A DNA stretch of 64,000 nucleotides from Ga0077560 sp046330395 (lineage in GTDB: Bacteria > Actinomycetota > Thermoleophilia > Miltoncostaeales > Miltoncostaeaceae). A program made the position numbers and the translations under genes. Shown here in pieces: positions 7,884 to 16,195 of this stretch; position 1 is the stretch's first letter, and each line of letters opens with the position of its first letter. The stretch lies in the NCBI GenBank assembly GCA_046330395.1, contig JAXLSS010000010.1:40793-104792 (forward strand), given 5' to 3'. The notes under the pieces were generated by a model. The model saw only the letters and a list, made by a program, of their open reading frames with translations, made no database searches and was not told where the DNA came from.

Positions 7884-9298
7884 CGCAGCTCGGCCTCGGG
7901 GGGCGTGGCGGCCAGGATGCGCACCACCTCCTCGCGGTCCACCTTGCCCGTGCGCCCCAGCGGCAGGGCGCCCGCCACGGCGTAGTGCCGTGGTCGTTTG
8001 CCCTGCGTCAGGTGCGCGGCCACATGGGCGCGCACATCGGCGCGGGTGAGCGTGGCGCCGGCCCGGGGCACCAGCAGGGCGCACACCCGCTGGCCCCACC
8101 GCGGGTCGGGCAGCCCCACCACGGCCGCCTCCGACACCCCGGGCGCGCCGCACAGCACGCGCTCCACCTCCTCCGGCTGCACGTTGGCCCCGCCCGTGAT
8201 GATCAGCGCGGTGCCACGCCCGGCCACGCGCAGGAACCCGTCCCGGTCGAGGCTGCCGAGGTCGCCCACCGTGAGCCAGCCCTCGTCGTCACGCCGTGCC
8301 ACCGAGGCGGGCGCCTGGCCCCGGTAGCCCTGGAACACCAGGTCGCTGTGCACCCACACCGTCCCCACGCCGCCCGGGGGCACGGTCCGGCCCGCCTCGT
8401 CACGGATGTCGATCCGCACACCCGGGAAGGCACGTCCCACGGATCCGGGGGGCGTGCCGTCGCCCTCCCGGCGGATGGCCACGAACGACAGCTCCGACGC
8501 CCCGTAGTACTCCACCAGCGCGGTGTCCGGGTACCGGGACCGCGTGCGGTCGACCCCCGCCCGCTCCAGGGCGGCGCCGGCGCAGTAGACGGCCCGCGGG
8601 CCGGGCCCCGGGGCCCGGCCGGGGGGGAGCTGGGCCAGCATGGTGGGCACCACGTACACGGCGGCGGGCGGGTGGGCGTCGTCCAGCCGGCCCAGGCCCT
8701 GCGCCAGCTCCACGGGCGCCCACGTGCAGGGCGTGCAGGGCCCCGAACAGGAAGTGCGAGCTGGACAGGGGGCCGGGGATCAGCACCGGCCCGTCGGCGA
8801 CGCCCGTGGGCCGGCCCGAAGCTGCGCGAAGCTGTGCCACCACGATGCGTGGCTGCGCGCGAAGGCCTTCGAGGCGGCCCGCGCTGCCGGAGGTGAACCC
8901 CACGTAGAAGGTGGTGTCCGGGGTGGGGGCTGGTGCGCCGCGACCCTCCCAGGCCCCGGGGGCCGCACGGGCCACCCACCCGTCGGGTGCGGGCAGGGGC
9001 CGGTCCCACGGCGCAAGGTGGGCGTGCCCGGCCGGTGCCATCCACACGCTGGGGGCCAGCTGGGTCAGGGCGCCGTCGCGTTCGGGCAGCCGGCCAGCCG
9101 GGGTCCAGCACGCCCACCGCCCACCCGGTGGCGCGAGGCCGCACATGGCGAGCAAGCACGTCCGGATGGTGCGCGCCCACGGGGCCGATGCGGCCACGTG
9201 CCCTCGCTCCCGGCGGGCCAGTCAGCGGCGGCGGCGACGGCGCGTGCCACCCGCCCCTCTCGGCCATCGGCGGCCAGCGTGCCCGAGCCGACGATCAT
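7880..9298 (-). CDS. AMP-dependent acyl-CoA ligase (YhfT-like), several frameshifts
   Basis: Adenylate-forming enzyme that activates a carboxylic acid as acyl-AMP and transfers it to CoA. The intact last 270 residues show VEYYGASELSF (the YGxTE-type motif), TVGDLGSLDRDGFLRVAGR (the hinge region) and the C-terminal catalytic Lys in LGRTGKVDRE. Further upstream is the phosphate-binding FTSGSAG motif. The N-terminal 200 residues jump frame at least four times between about 8700 and 9210. The start at 9298 is inferred from an ATGA overlap with the end of bioY. Joined length of about 470 is normal. The order bioY-ligase-thiolase matches yhfU-yhfT-yhfS of B. subtilis. Substrate unknown; a fatty acid or pimelate-like precursor is possible (inference). 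Confidence 0.75.
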
Positions 9299-9878
9299 GC
9301 GATGCCGCGCACCGCCCGCACCGGCCGCAGGAACGGGGCGGCCGCGCGCGGTCACCGCCACCGGGGTGGCGCCCGGCCTTGGCGAGGTCGCCGGGAAGGA
9401 AGGTCATGGACCCGTGGAGGAACGTGTGCAGCGGGATGTCGGCCACCGCCGCCCCCACCGGGATCCCGATGGCGTACTCCACCACCACGCCCCCCAGCAC
9501 GGCCGCGGTGAACAGGGCGGCGGGCAGCACCACCCGCGAGCGGCAAGCCCCAGCCATCAGCGCCAGGGTGGCCACCACGGCCGTCACGGCCGCCGCCACG
9601 AGAAGGCCAGCACGAACCCGCTGCTGGGCGACCCGCTGAACACGGCCAGGCCGCCCGCGCCCGCCGGACAGCGGCAACCCCGCCGCCACCAGCGCCACGA
9701 ACAGCGCCAGCGACAGGAACGCCTCCACCGGCACCAGCAGCAGCCCGGCCACCATCACGCCCAGGGTCTGCGCGGTGACGGGCACCGAGATGCCGGGCAC
9801 GTTCACCGCCGGGGTCAGCCCCAGCACGGCCACCAGCGCGGCGAACACGGCGATGCGGGCGATGCGTGGGCCGCTCGT
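9295..9878 (-). CDS. bioY: Biotin transporter S component BioY, frameshifted
   Basis: Substrate-binding membrane protein of the biotin ECF transporter. Family marks are PAVNVPGISVPVTAQTLGVMVAGLLL near the N-terminus, ALFVALVAAGLPL, a GLAVFSGSPSSGF segment readable in a shifted frame near 9640, and a hydrophobic C-terminus with GSMTFLPGDLAKA. Breaks lie near 9665, 9600 and 9370. Most of the frame runs open from ATGs at 9929/9926. The normal family length (about 190) and a perfect AGGAGGG at 9885-9891, six bases before an in-frame ACG at 9878-9876, point to 9878 as the real start, either an ACG start or an ATG misread by one base. A TAGGGT -10-like element lies at 9918-9913. Its stop overlaps the ligase start. 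Confidence 0.75.
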
Positions 9879-9955
9879 GCGCGACCCTCCTGGGACGGCG
9901 GTGCGGGGCCTGACCCTACCCGTCATCATCCGCGATAGCCGCCCAGCCTGGAGGC
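9879..9955. promoter_or_regulatory. bioY-birA divergent control region
   Basis: 77 bases between divergent bioY and birA. On the minus strand there is TAGGGT (9918-9913), a TAnnnT-type -10 about 34 bases before the bioY start, and the bioY ribosome site AGGAGGG. A weak inverted repeat TGAC-N7-GTCA (9911-9925) overlaps that -10. BirA keeps an N-terminal winged helix, so it could repress bioY from here. The operator assignment is a guess and does not match the classical TTGTAAACC-type BirA box. Confidence 0.3.
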
Positions 9956-10909
9956 GTGACGGCCAGGGCGAGGAGCGGCGGGAACTGGTCCTGGCCGCGC
10001 TGGTGCGCGCCGGGGCCGACGGCGTGTCCGGTCAGGCGCTGGCCGACCGCCTGGGCTGCTCGCGGGCGGCGGTGCATCGCCACGTGGAGGCGCTGCGGCG
10101 CGCCGGGGTGGCCGTGGACGGCGTGCACGAGGGCTACCGGCTGGGCCCGGAATGCGACGCGCGCCGCCGTGGACGGCCGAAGGCAATGGCCTGCGCGGGC
10201 CCGTGCGCTGGAGCAGCGAGACCAGATCACCAACGACGACCTGGTGGCGCTGGCCGCGATGGCGCCCCGGAGGGGCGCTGGTGGTGGGCGCCGACCTGCA
10301 GCGCCTTCGGCCGCAGCCGCGCAGGCGGGCTGGTGACCCGCCCCGGCGACGCGCTGCTGTTCTCGGTGCTGCTGCATTGGGTGCCCGCGGCGGAGGCGGC
10401 GGTGCTGCCGGTAATGTGGCGATGGCTTGGTGGCCGTGGCGCGGGCCCTCGGCCCGGCGGCCGGGATCGTGTGGCCCAACGACCTGGTGATGGACGGGGC
10501 AAAGGTGTGCGGGGTGCTGTGCGAGACCGCCGTGGATGAGGCCGGCACCGACTGGGTGGTGGTGGGGATCGGCGTCAACGTGCGCGGCGCGCCCGAGGTG
10601 ACCGACGGGCGCTGGCGGGCCGGCTGCCTGGCCGACTCGGGCGAGGGGCGCTCCAGGGGGACGCTGCTGGCGGCCATCCTCACCGAGCTGTCGGTGGCCT
10701 ACCGGGAGTGGCGCGACGCCGGCCCCGAGCCCGCGCTGGCCGAGTTCGCCGGCCGTGACCTGCTGCGCGGCGAGGCGGTGCGCGTGCGCAGCTTCGACCG
10801 GGAGCTGGTGGGCACGGCCAACGGCCTGGACGACCGGGGCCGCCTGCGCGTGCGCACGGCCGGCGGCGAGGTGGCGGTGGACTCCGGCGAGGTCACCAAG
10901 GCCGGCTGA
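9956..10909 (+). CDS. birA: Bifunctional biotin-protein ligase/repressor BirA, multiple frameshifts
   Basis: Biotin-[acetyl-CoA carboxylase] ligase, which makes biotinyl-AMP and transfers it to the carboxylase carrier lysine. Read across frames it has an N-terminal winged helix (ELVLAALVRAGADGVSG, then LADRLGCSRAAVHRHVEAL), a catalytic start GPVRWSSETRS-TNDDLVALA, RSRAGGLVTRPGDALLFSVLL, and an intact C-terminal part with IVWPNDLVMDGAKVCGVLCE and VVVGIGVNV plus the SH3-like C domain. Breaks occur near 9972 and at about four places between 10150 and 10430. The GTG start at 9956 has GGAGG only one base upstream, so the exact start is uncertain. Presence of the winged helix means it can also be a repressor, with bioY the natural target. 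A non-functional birA would be hard to tolerate, so sequence error is likely. Confidence 0.75.
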
Positions 10910-10927
10910 CGGCCCGCGCCGCGGGGC

Positions 10928-11686
10928 TCAGCCGCGGATCAGGTACACCGCGGCAACCGCCACGGCGATCACCACCACCGTGCCCCGCAGCACGTTGGGG
11001 TTGGCCCGGCGCACGAACCGGCCGGCCAGCGCCCCGCCCACCAGCGCGCACACCGCCATCACCAGCACCGCCGACCACCACACGCGGCCGGAGAACAGCA
11101 GGAACACCGCGGCGGTGATGTTGGCCAGGAAGGAGGTGAGCTGCTTCAGCGCGTTCACCCTGGCCAGGCTCTCCGGCACCACCAGCGAGTACAGCGCCAG
11201 CAGGATGATCCCCAGCCCCGCGCCGAAGAAGCCGCCGTACACCGAGCCGGCGAATGCGGCCACCGCGGCGGCGCCCAGGTGCACGCGGTGCGACGCCGAC
11301 GCCGCCAGCCGGGCCGCCACCCAGCGCTTCATCCAGGGGTCCACGGCGATCAGCACCGCCGCCACCAGGATCAGCCACGGCACCAGCTGCCGGAACAGGT
11401 GCTCGCCGGTGACCAGCAGCAGGCCGGCGCCCGCCAGGCCGCCCAGCACCGCGGGGGCCGCGATCACCGTGGCGCGGGTGCGCTGCGGCTCCAGGTCGGC
11501 CCGCTGGGCCAGCGTGCCGCCGAAGTAGCCCGGGGTGAGCGCCACGGTGTTGGTGATGTTGGCCGACAGCGCCGGCACGCCGGCCGCCGTGAGCGCCGGG
11601 AACGTCAGCAGGGTGCCGCCACCGGCCAGGGCGTTCACCCCGCCGGCCGCAAGCGCCGCGGCCCCCAGCCCCGCCAGCTGCAGCAC
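10928..11686 (-). CDS. TauE/SafE (TSUP) family permease
   Basis: 252-residue integral membrane protein of the TauE/SafE (TSUP) family, thought to export small anions such as sulfite, sulfoacetate or other organosulfonates. Typical marks are AGGVNALAGGGTLLTFPAL at the start of the first repeat, ANITNTVALTPGYFGG, and the second-repeat GSVYGGFFGAGLGIILL with NALKQLTSFLANITAAV. About eight hydrophobic helices are visible. The GTG at 11686 is the first start in the frame. It ends 18 bases from the end of birA (convergent) and lies 90 bases downstream of kup on the same strand. Substrate unknown. Confidence 0.88.
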   Translation of the reverse strand: MLQLAGLGAAALAAGGVNALAGGGTLLTFPALTAAGVPALSANITNTVALTPGYFGGTLAQRADLEPQRTRATVIAAPAVLGGLAGAGLLLVTGEHLFRQLVPWLILVAAVLIAVDPWMKRWVAARLAASASHRVHLGAAAVAAFAGSVYGGFFGAGLGIILLALYSLVVPESLARVNALKQLTSFLANITAAVFLLFSGRVWWSAVLVMAVCALVGGALAGRFVRRANPNVLRGTVVVIAVAVAAVYLIRG

Positions 11687-11776
11687 GCTCAGCGAGATGG
11701 CGCGGCTCCGCGCGGGATGCGGGTGGGGGTGGGCACGCTCACGGCCGGGATGATGCCCGACGGAGCGGGCGCTGCA

Positions 11777-13703
11777 CTAGATGTCCACCTGGATGCCCAC
11801 CTCCACCGCGTCGCGGCTGGGCACGCCCATGTATGTGGCGGCGCGCAGTGAGTTGCGGCTCATGGAGGCGAACACGTGCTTGCGCCAGTACGCCAGCCCC
11901 GGGGCGCGGGTGGGGTGCAGCGTGATGTGGCTCAGGACATAGGTGACCTGCCCGCGCACACGCACCCCGCGCCGGGCGGCCAGGCGCACCGCCAGGGGCA
12001 CGTCGGTGGCCTCCATGAACCCGAAGTCGGACACCACGCGGATGATCCCCTCGCCCAGGTGGGTCACCTGCACGCGATCGGCGTCGTCCACGCGCGGCAC
12101 CGTGCGCACGCGGCAGGTCATCAGGATGATCCGCTCGTGCAGCACCCGGTTGTGCTCCAGGTTCTGGATCAGCGACGCGGGGACTCCCGCCGATGCGGTG
12201 GCCAGGTACACGGCGGTGCCCGGCACGCGCCGCGGCGGGTGGGCGCGGATGGTGGCGATGAACTCGCTGGTGGAGCGCCTGCGCCGGTCCAGGCCGGCCA
12301 GCGCCAGGGCGCGCCCCCGCCACCAGGTGGTGAGCACGGTGAACACCACCAGGCCGGCAACCAGGGGGAACCAGCCGCCCTGCACGATCTTGGGGGCCTG
12401 CCCGGCCAGGAACGCCAGGTCCACGCCCAGCAGGCCCACCCCGGCGGGCACCACCAGCCACAGGGACCGGCCGCGCAGCCGCCGCAGCACCACCAGGGCC
12501 AGGAGGGTGTCGATGAGCAGCGTGATGGTCACCGCCAGGCCGTATGCCGAGGCCATGTGCGCGGAGGTGCCGAAGCCCAGCACCAGCGCGGCCACGCTGG
12601 CGCACAGCAGCCAGTTGATGGCCGGCACGTAGATCTGCCCCTCGTGCCGGTCGGAGGTGTGCCGGATGGCGATGCGCGGCAGGAACCCCAGCTGCACCGC
12701 CTGCCGGGTCATGGAGTACACGCCCGAGATCACGGCCTGCGACGCGATGACCGTGGCCACGGTGGCCAGCACCACCAGGGGCAGCCGCAGCGCGTGCGGG
12801 GCCATCAGGAAGAACGGGTTGGCGGCGGCGGCGGGGTCACGCAGCACCAGGGCCCCCTGCCCGAAGTAGTTCAGCACCAGCGCCGGCAGGGTCACCAGGC
12901 TCCACGCCCGCGAGATGGCGGGCCGCCCGAAGTGGCCCATGTCGGCGTACAGCGCCTCGGCGCCGGTCACCGCCAGCACCACGCCGCCCAGGGCCAGCGT
13001 GGCCCGCACGGGCTCGTGCACCATGAACATCAGCGCGTAGGAGGGCGAGAGGGCGCGCACGATGCCGGGGGCACGCATGACCTCGGCGGCGCCCAGCGCC
13101 CCGATCACCGTGAACCAGCCCAGCATCACGGGGCCGAACAGCCGCCCCACCGCACCGGTGCCGCGCCGCTGCAAGAGGAACAGGCCCACCAGGATCACCA
13201 GGGCGATGGGGACGGTGGCGTGCTCGAAGCGCGGTGTGGCCACCGACAGCCCCTCCACCGCCGACAGCACCGAGATGGCGGGGGTGATCATGCCGTCGCC
13301 GTAGAACAGGGCCGCGCCGAAGATGCCCAGCAGCACCAGCGGCACGAACCAGCGTGAGCCGGCGTCGCGCCTGATGAGGGCCACCAGAGCCATGATGCCG
13401 CCCTCGCCCTCGTTGTCCTGGCGCATGATGAACAGCACGAACTTGACGGTGACCACGATCAGCAGCGACCAGGCGATCAGCGACAGCACCCCGTACACGC
13501 GCTGGTCGGTGGGCGTCAGCGGGTGGGCGCCCACCAGCACGTTCTGGAACGCGTACAGGGGGCTGGTGCCGATGTCGCCGAACACCACGCCCAGGGCGCC
13601 CACGGTGAGGGCGGTCGTGGCGGGCGTGTGCGCGCCGCCGCGCGCGGGCCGGGGTTGGCCGTCTGTGGCGGGCGTGCCGCAGAGCCGGTGTGGTGGTGGT
13701 CAT
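11777..13703 (-). CDS. kup: KUP-family potassium uptake transporter, one N-terminal frameshift
   Basis: H+/K+ symporter of the HAK/KUP/KT family. The unbroken 608 residues from 13603 begin with the invariant GVVFGDIGTSPLYAFQ. They continue through FYGDGMITPAISVLSAVEGL, VTGAEALYADMGHFG and YFGQGALVL, with 12 hydrophobic helices, and end in a soluble C-terminal domain (HERIILMTCRV; FGFMEATDVP). KUP proteins normally have about 20 residues before the first motif. The sequence supplies them in another frame from an ATG at 13703 (MTTTTPAL...), preceded by GGAG five bases upstream, with a break near 13640. That ATG overlaps the stop of the response-regulator gene (ATGA). Coupling to a KdpD/KdpE-like system implies expression controlled by K+ or turgor (inference). 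Confidence 0.93.
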
Positions 13704-14403
13704 TCCTGCTCCGGGGTCGTCATGCCAGTACCCCACCCCGGGCAGCGTCACGATGACGCTGGGGCGGTGGGGGTCGTGCTCGATCGCGCGGCGCAGCTGT
13801 CCACCACCACGCGCAGGTTGGCCACGGCGCCTGCAGCCTCGTCCCATGCGCGGCGCACGATGGTGGCGTGGGGCAGCACCCGGCCCGGGTTGGCGGCCAG
13901 CACACGCAGCGCCAGGATGCGTGGGGGTGAGGTGCACCTCCCGCTCATGCGGCCCACACCCGCTGCGCGGCGGCGTCGATGCGCACCCGGCTGTGCGGCG
14001 GGAAGGTGGTGCCGTCGCCGTCCAGCGTGGCCACGCGCCGCAGCCCCGCGCGCACCCGCGCCAGCAGCTCCGGGATGCCGAAGGGCTTGGTGACGTAGTC
14101 GTCGGCCCCCAGGTCCAGCGCGGCGATCTTGGTGCGGTCGTCGCCGTACGCGGACAGCACGATGATGGGCAGGGTGGGGTGCTCGGGCCGCACGCGCCGG
14201 ATCACCTCGATGCCGTCGAAGTCGGGCAGCCCCAGGTCCAGCACCATCAGCCGGGGGTGGCCGCCCTGGGTCATCGCCACCGCCTCGGCGCCGGTGCCGG
14301 CGGCCAGCACGTGATGGCCCTGGTTGGTGAGCGCCACCCTGACGGCCCGCATCACCGCGGGGTCGTCCTCCACCACCAGCACGCGGGCCGCGTCGATGGT
14401 CAT
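13700..14403 (-). CDS. KdpE-like response regulator, frameshifted in the DNA-binding half
   Basis: OmpR/KdpE-type regulator. The receiver domain is intact from the ATG at 14403: acidic pocket VLVVEDDP, phosphoacceptor Asp in LMVLDLGLPDFDG, Ser in IIVLSAYGD, Lys in DDYVTKPFG. After residue 152 the frame is lost near 13945, but the winged-helix domain continues in other frames down to 13700: LRVLAANPGRVLPHATIVRRAW, then ANLRVVV, then QLRRAIEHDPHRPSVIVTLPGVGYW, the classic KdpE C-terminus. At least three indels lie between 13725 and 13945. Start and stop overlap the kinase and kup genes by ATGA each, so kinase, regulator and transporter are one coupled operon. Confidence 0.8.
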
Positions 14404-15836
14404 CGCGGGATCCCGGCCGTGACGGTGGCGCCGCCGCCGGGGGTGTCGGTGATGGCGATGCGCCCCCCGTGGGCGGTGATGTAGCCGCGGCAGATCGCCA
14501 GGCCCAGACCGCTGCCGGGCGCCGTGGTGTCCAGGCGGTTGTGGGGCTCGAACGCGGCCTCGCGCAGGTGCGCCGGGATGCCGGGTCCGTGATCGGTCAC
14601 CGCGACGGTGATCCACGAATCGTCCACCGCACCGGCCACCTCCACCGGGCCGGTGGTGTGCAGCACCGCGTTGTGCACCAGGTTCACCAGCACCTGCCGC
14701 ATCAGGCTCTCGTCCAGCCGCACCACGGGCAGGTCGTCGCCCGTGGTGACCCGCACGCGCCCCTCGCTGCCCGGCACCGCCGCCACCGCCTCGTGCAGCA
14801 GCTCGCCCAGGGGCACCTCGGCGTACCGCAGCCGCAGGGCGCCGGCCCGGATGCGCGACAGGTCCAGCATGTTGGTGACCAGGTGGGTCAGCCGCTGGCC
14901 CTCGCGCTCGATGTCGTCCAAGAGGGTGCTCCGCAGCTCCTCGCCGTGCACGTCGCGCAGGGCGCCTGCGGCGGCGCGGATGGCCGCCACCGGCGTGCGC
15001 AGGTCGTGGGTGACCGAGCGGGCCAGCGCCTCGCGCAGCCGGTCGGTCTCCTCCAGCGCCTCGCGGCGCACGCGTTCGCGTTCCAGGCGGCCGCGCGCCA
15101 CGCCCAGGCCGATCACGTCGGCCATGCCGACCAGGAGCTGGCGGTCGTCCGCCTCCAGGGGGGTGTCCCCGGGGTCCACCACCAGCAGCCCCACCGAGTC
15201 GTCGGAGGGGCCCAGCGTGAAGGTGCGCAGGCGGCCGGAGGCGGGCGACGCCATGCCGGCGGCCCCGCGCTCGGCCTCGTCGCTGAGGCCCGCCCCCACG
15301 CGCACGCCGTCGCCGGGGACGTGCAGGGCCAGCCCGCGCACCGGCACCACCTGCCGCACGTCCTCCAGCGCCGCCGCCAGGGACGCGTCCAGCGGGGCGC
15401 CGCCCAGCAGCGACTCGGAGAGGCCGTTGATCACCTCCAGCTGGCGGGCGCGGCGCCGGCTGGCACGGGCTGCGGCGCGCAGGCGGTCGAGGGCCACCGC
15501 GAGGGCGGCCACCACCACCACGTACACCACCACGGCTGCCGCCGACGCCGTGGACTCCACGCGCGGTGAGTCGTAGGGCCGGGTGAACAGCACGGTGAAG
15601 GTCCCGGCGCCCACCAGGGCGCACACCAACCCGGCGCGCAGACCCGCCACCGCCGCCAGCAACGGCGGCAGCAGCAGCACCAGCGCCACCGCCCCCTCCG
15701 AGATGCTGCCGCGAAGGGGCAGCATCACCAGGCTGGCCACGACGGTGAGCCCCAGCGCCGCGGCCACGGCGGTGGTGGTGCGCTCGGCGGGGAGACGGCG
15801 CAGCATGCCGTTCCCTCGCGGTGTGACGGTGCTCAT
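14400..15836 (-). CDS. KdpD-like sensor histidine kinase lacking the N-terminal KdpD domain
   Basis: About 478 residues. Four closely packed hydrophobic segments (residues about 20-120, including VALVLLLPPLLAAVAGLRAGL) form the DUF4118-type membrane unit of KdpD. A GAF-like region, a HisKA domain with SVTHDLRTPVAAI, and a HATPase domain (NLVHNAVLHT, DHGPGIP, GSGLGLAICRGYITAHGG) follow. Full KdpD has about 400 further N-terminal residues (KdpD plus Usp domains) that are absent here. An ATG at 15836 is chosen because TAGCGT ends eight bases upstream, the leaderless-promoter spacing seen repeatedly in this window; an ATG at 15806 with GAGGG six bases upstream is the alternative. Probably senses K+ limitation or ionic strength and drives kup. 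Confidence 0.88.
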   Translation of the reverse strand: MSTVTPRGNGMLRRLPAERTTTAVAAALGLTVVASLVMLPLRGSISEGAVALVLLLPPLLAAVAGLRAGLVCALVGAGTFTVLFTRPYDSPRVESTASAAAVVVYVVVVAALAVALDRLRAAARASRRRARQLEVINGLSESLLGGAPLDASLAAALEDVRQVVPVRGLALHVPGDGVRVGAGLSDEAERGAAGMASPASGRLRTFTLGPSDDSVGLLVVDPGDTPLEADDRQLLVGMADVIGLGVARGRLERERVRREALEETDRLREALARSVTHDLRTPVAAIRAAAGALRDVHGEELRSTLLDDIEREGQRLTHLVTNMLDLSRIRAGALRLRYAEVPLGELLHEAVAAVPGSEGRVRVTTGDDLPVVRLDESLMRQVLVNLVHNAVLHTTGPVEVAGAVDDSWITVAVTDHGPGIPAHLREAAFEPHNRLDTTAPGSGLGLAICRGYITAHGGRIAITDTPGGGATVTAGIPR

Positions 15837-15849
15837 ACCGGCCACGCTA
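15837..15849 (-). promoter_or_regulatory. Leaderless-type promoter of the kinase-regulator-kup operon
   Basis: TAGCGT at 15849-15844, then seven bases, then the ATG at 15836. This TAnnnT-N7-start arrangement recurs before several first genes in the window and would place transcription start at or next to the start codon. Confidence 0.45.
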
Positions 15850-15961
15850 AACCCCCCCGCATAAAGGCCGTCGAAAGACGCCGCCACCACTCACGGGCCT
15901 CTCATCCCTCCGGCCGATCATCCCCCCATATCCCCATTCCCATGCGGAAGGACGCTCGGAC

Positions 15962-16195
15962 ATGACCACCCAACAGTTGCCGCTGCTCCGGTCGGACGCC
16001 GCCGTGTTCGGCGGTTCGCGGCTGCGCTCGGTGGGCGCCACGCTGGTGGTGCTGCTGGCCCTCGGCCTGCTGGCCCTGTGGGTGGCGGTGGCCGCCTTCG
16101 GCGTGGACCCCGCCAGCACGGTGCGGTGGGCACATGCCGCGGTGCTGCACACCGCGGCCCTGCGCCCGGTGCTTCACGCCGGGGCACGCCGGTGA
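15962..16195 (+). CDS. Small membrane protein, possible synthase accessory
   Basis: 77 residues, one strong hydrophobic helix (about residues 24-48, GATLVVLLALGLLALWVAV) flanked by polar ends. The start has GGAAGGA nine bases upstream. Its stop overlaps the GTG start of the large GH18-NodB-GT2 gene (GTGA), so the two are made together. Known beta-1,6-GlcNAc synthases need a small membrane partner (PgaD/IcaD). This protein could play such a role, but there is no sequence match I can claim. Otherwise hypothetical. Confidence 0.6.
   Translation: MTTQQLPLLRSDAAVFGGSRLRSVGATLVVLLALGLLALWVAVAAFGVDPASTVRWAHAAVLHTAALRPVLHAGARR

Noticed and set aside
9879..9955. A biotin riboswitch or classical BirA box upstream of bioY
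   Set aside because: No TTGTAAACC-type palindrome and too little space for a riboswitch; only a weak TGAC-N7-GTCA repeat was seen.
10913..10925. A terminator hairpin between birA and the TauE/SafE gene (CCCGCG-C-CGCGGG)
   Set aside because: The loop would be a single base and the element lies in an 18-base gap; it is palindromic by composition and not convincing.
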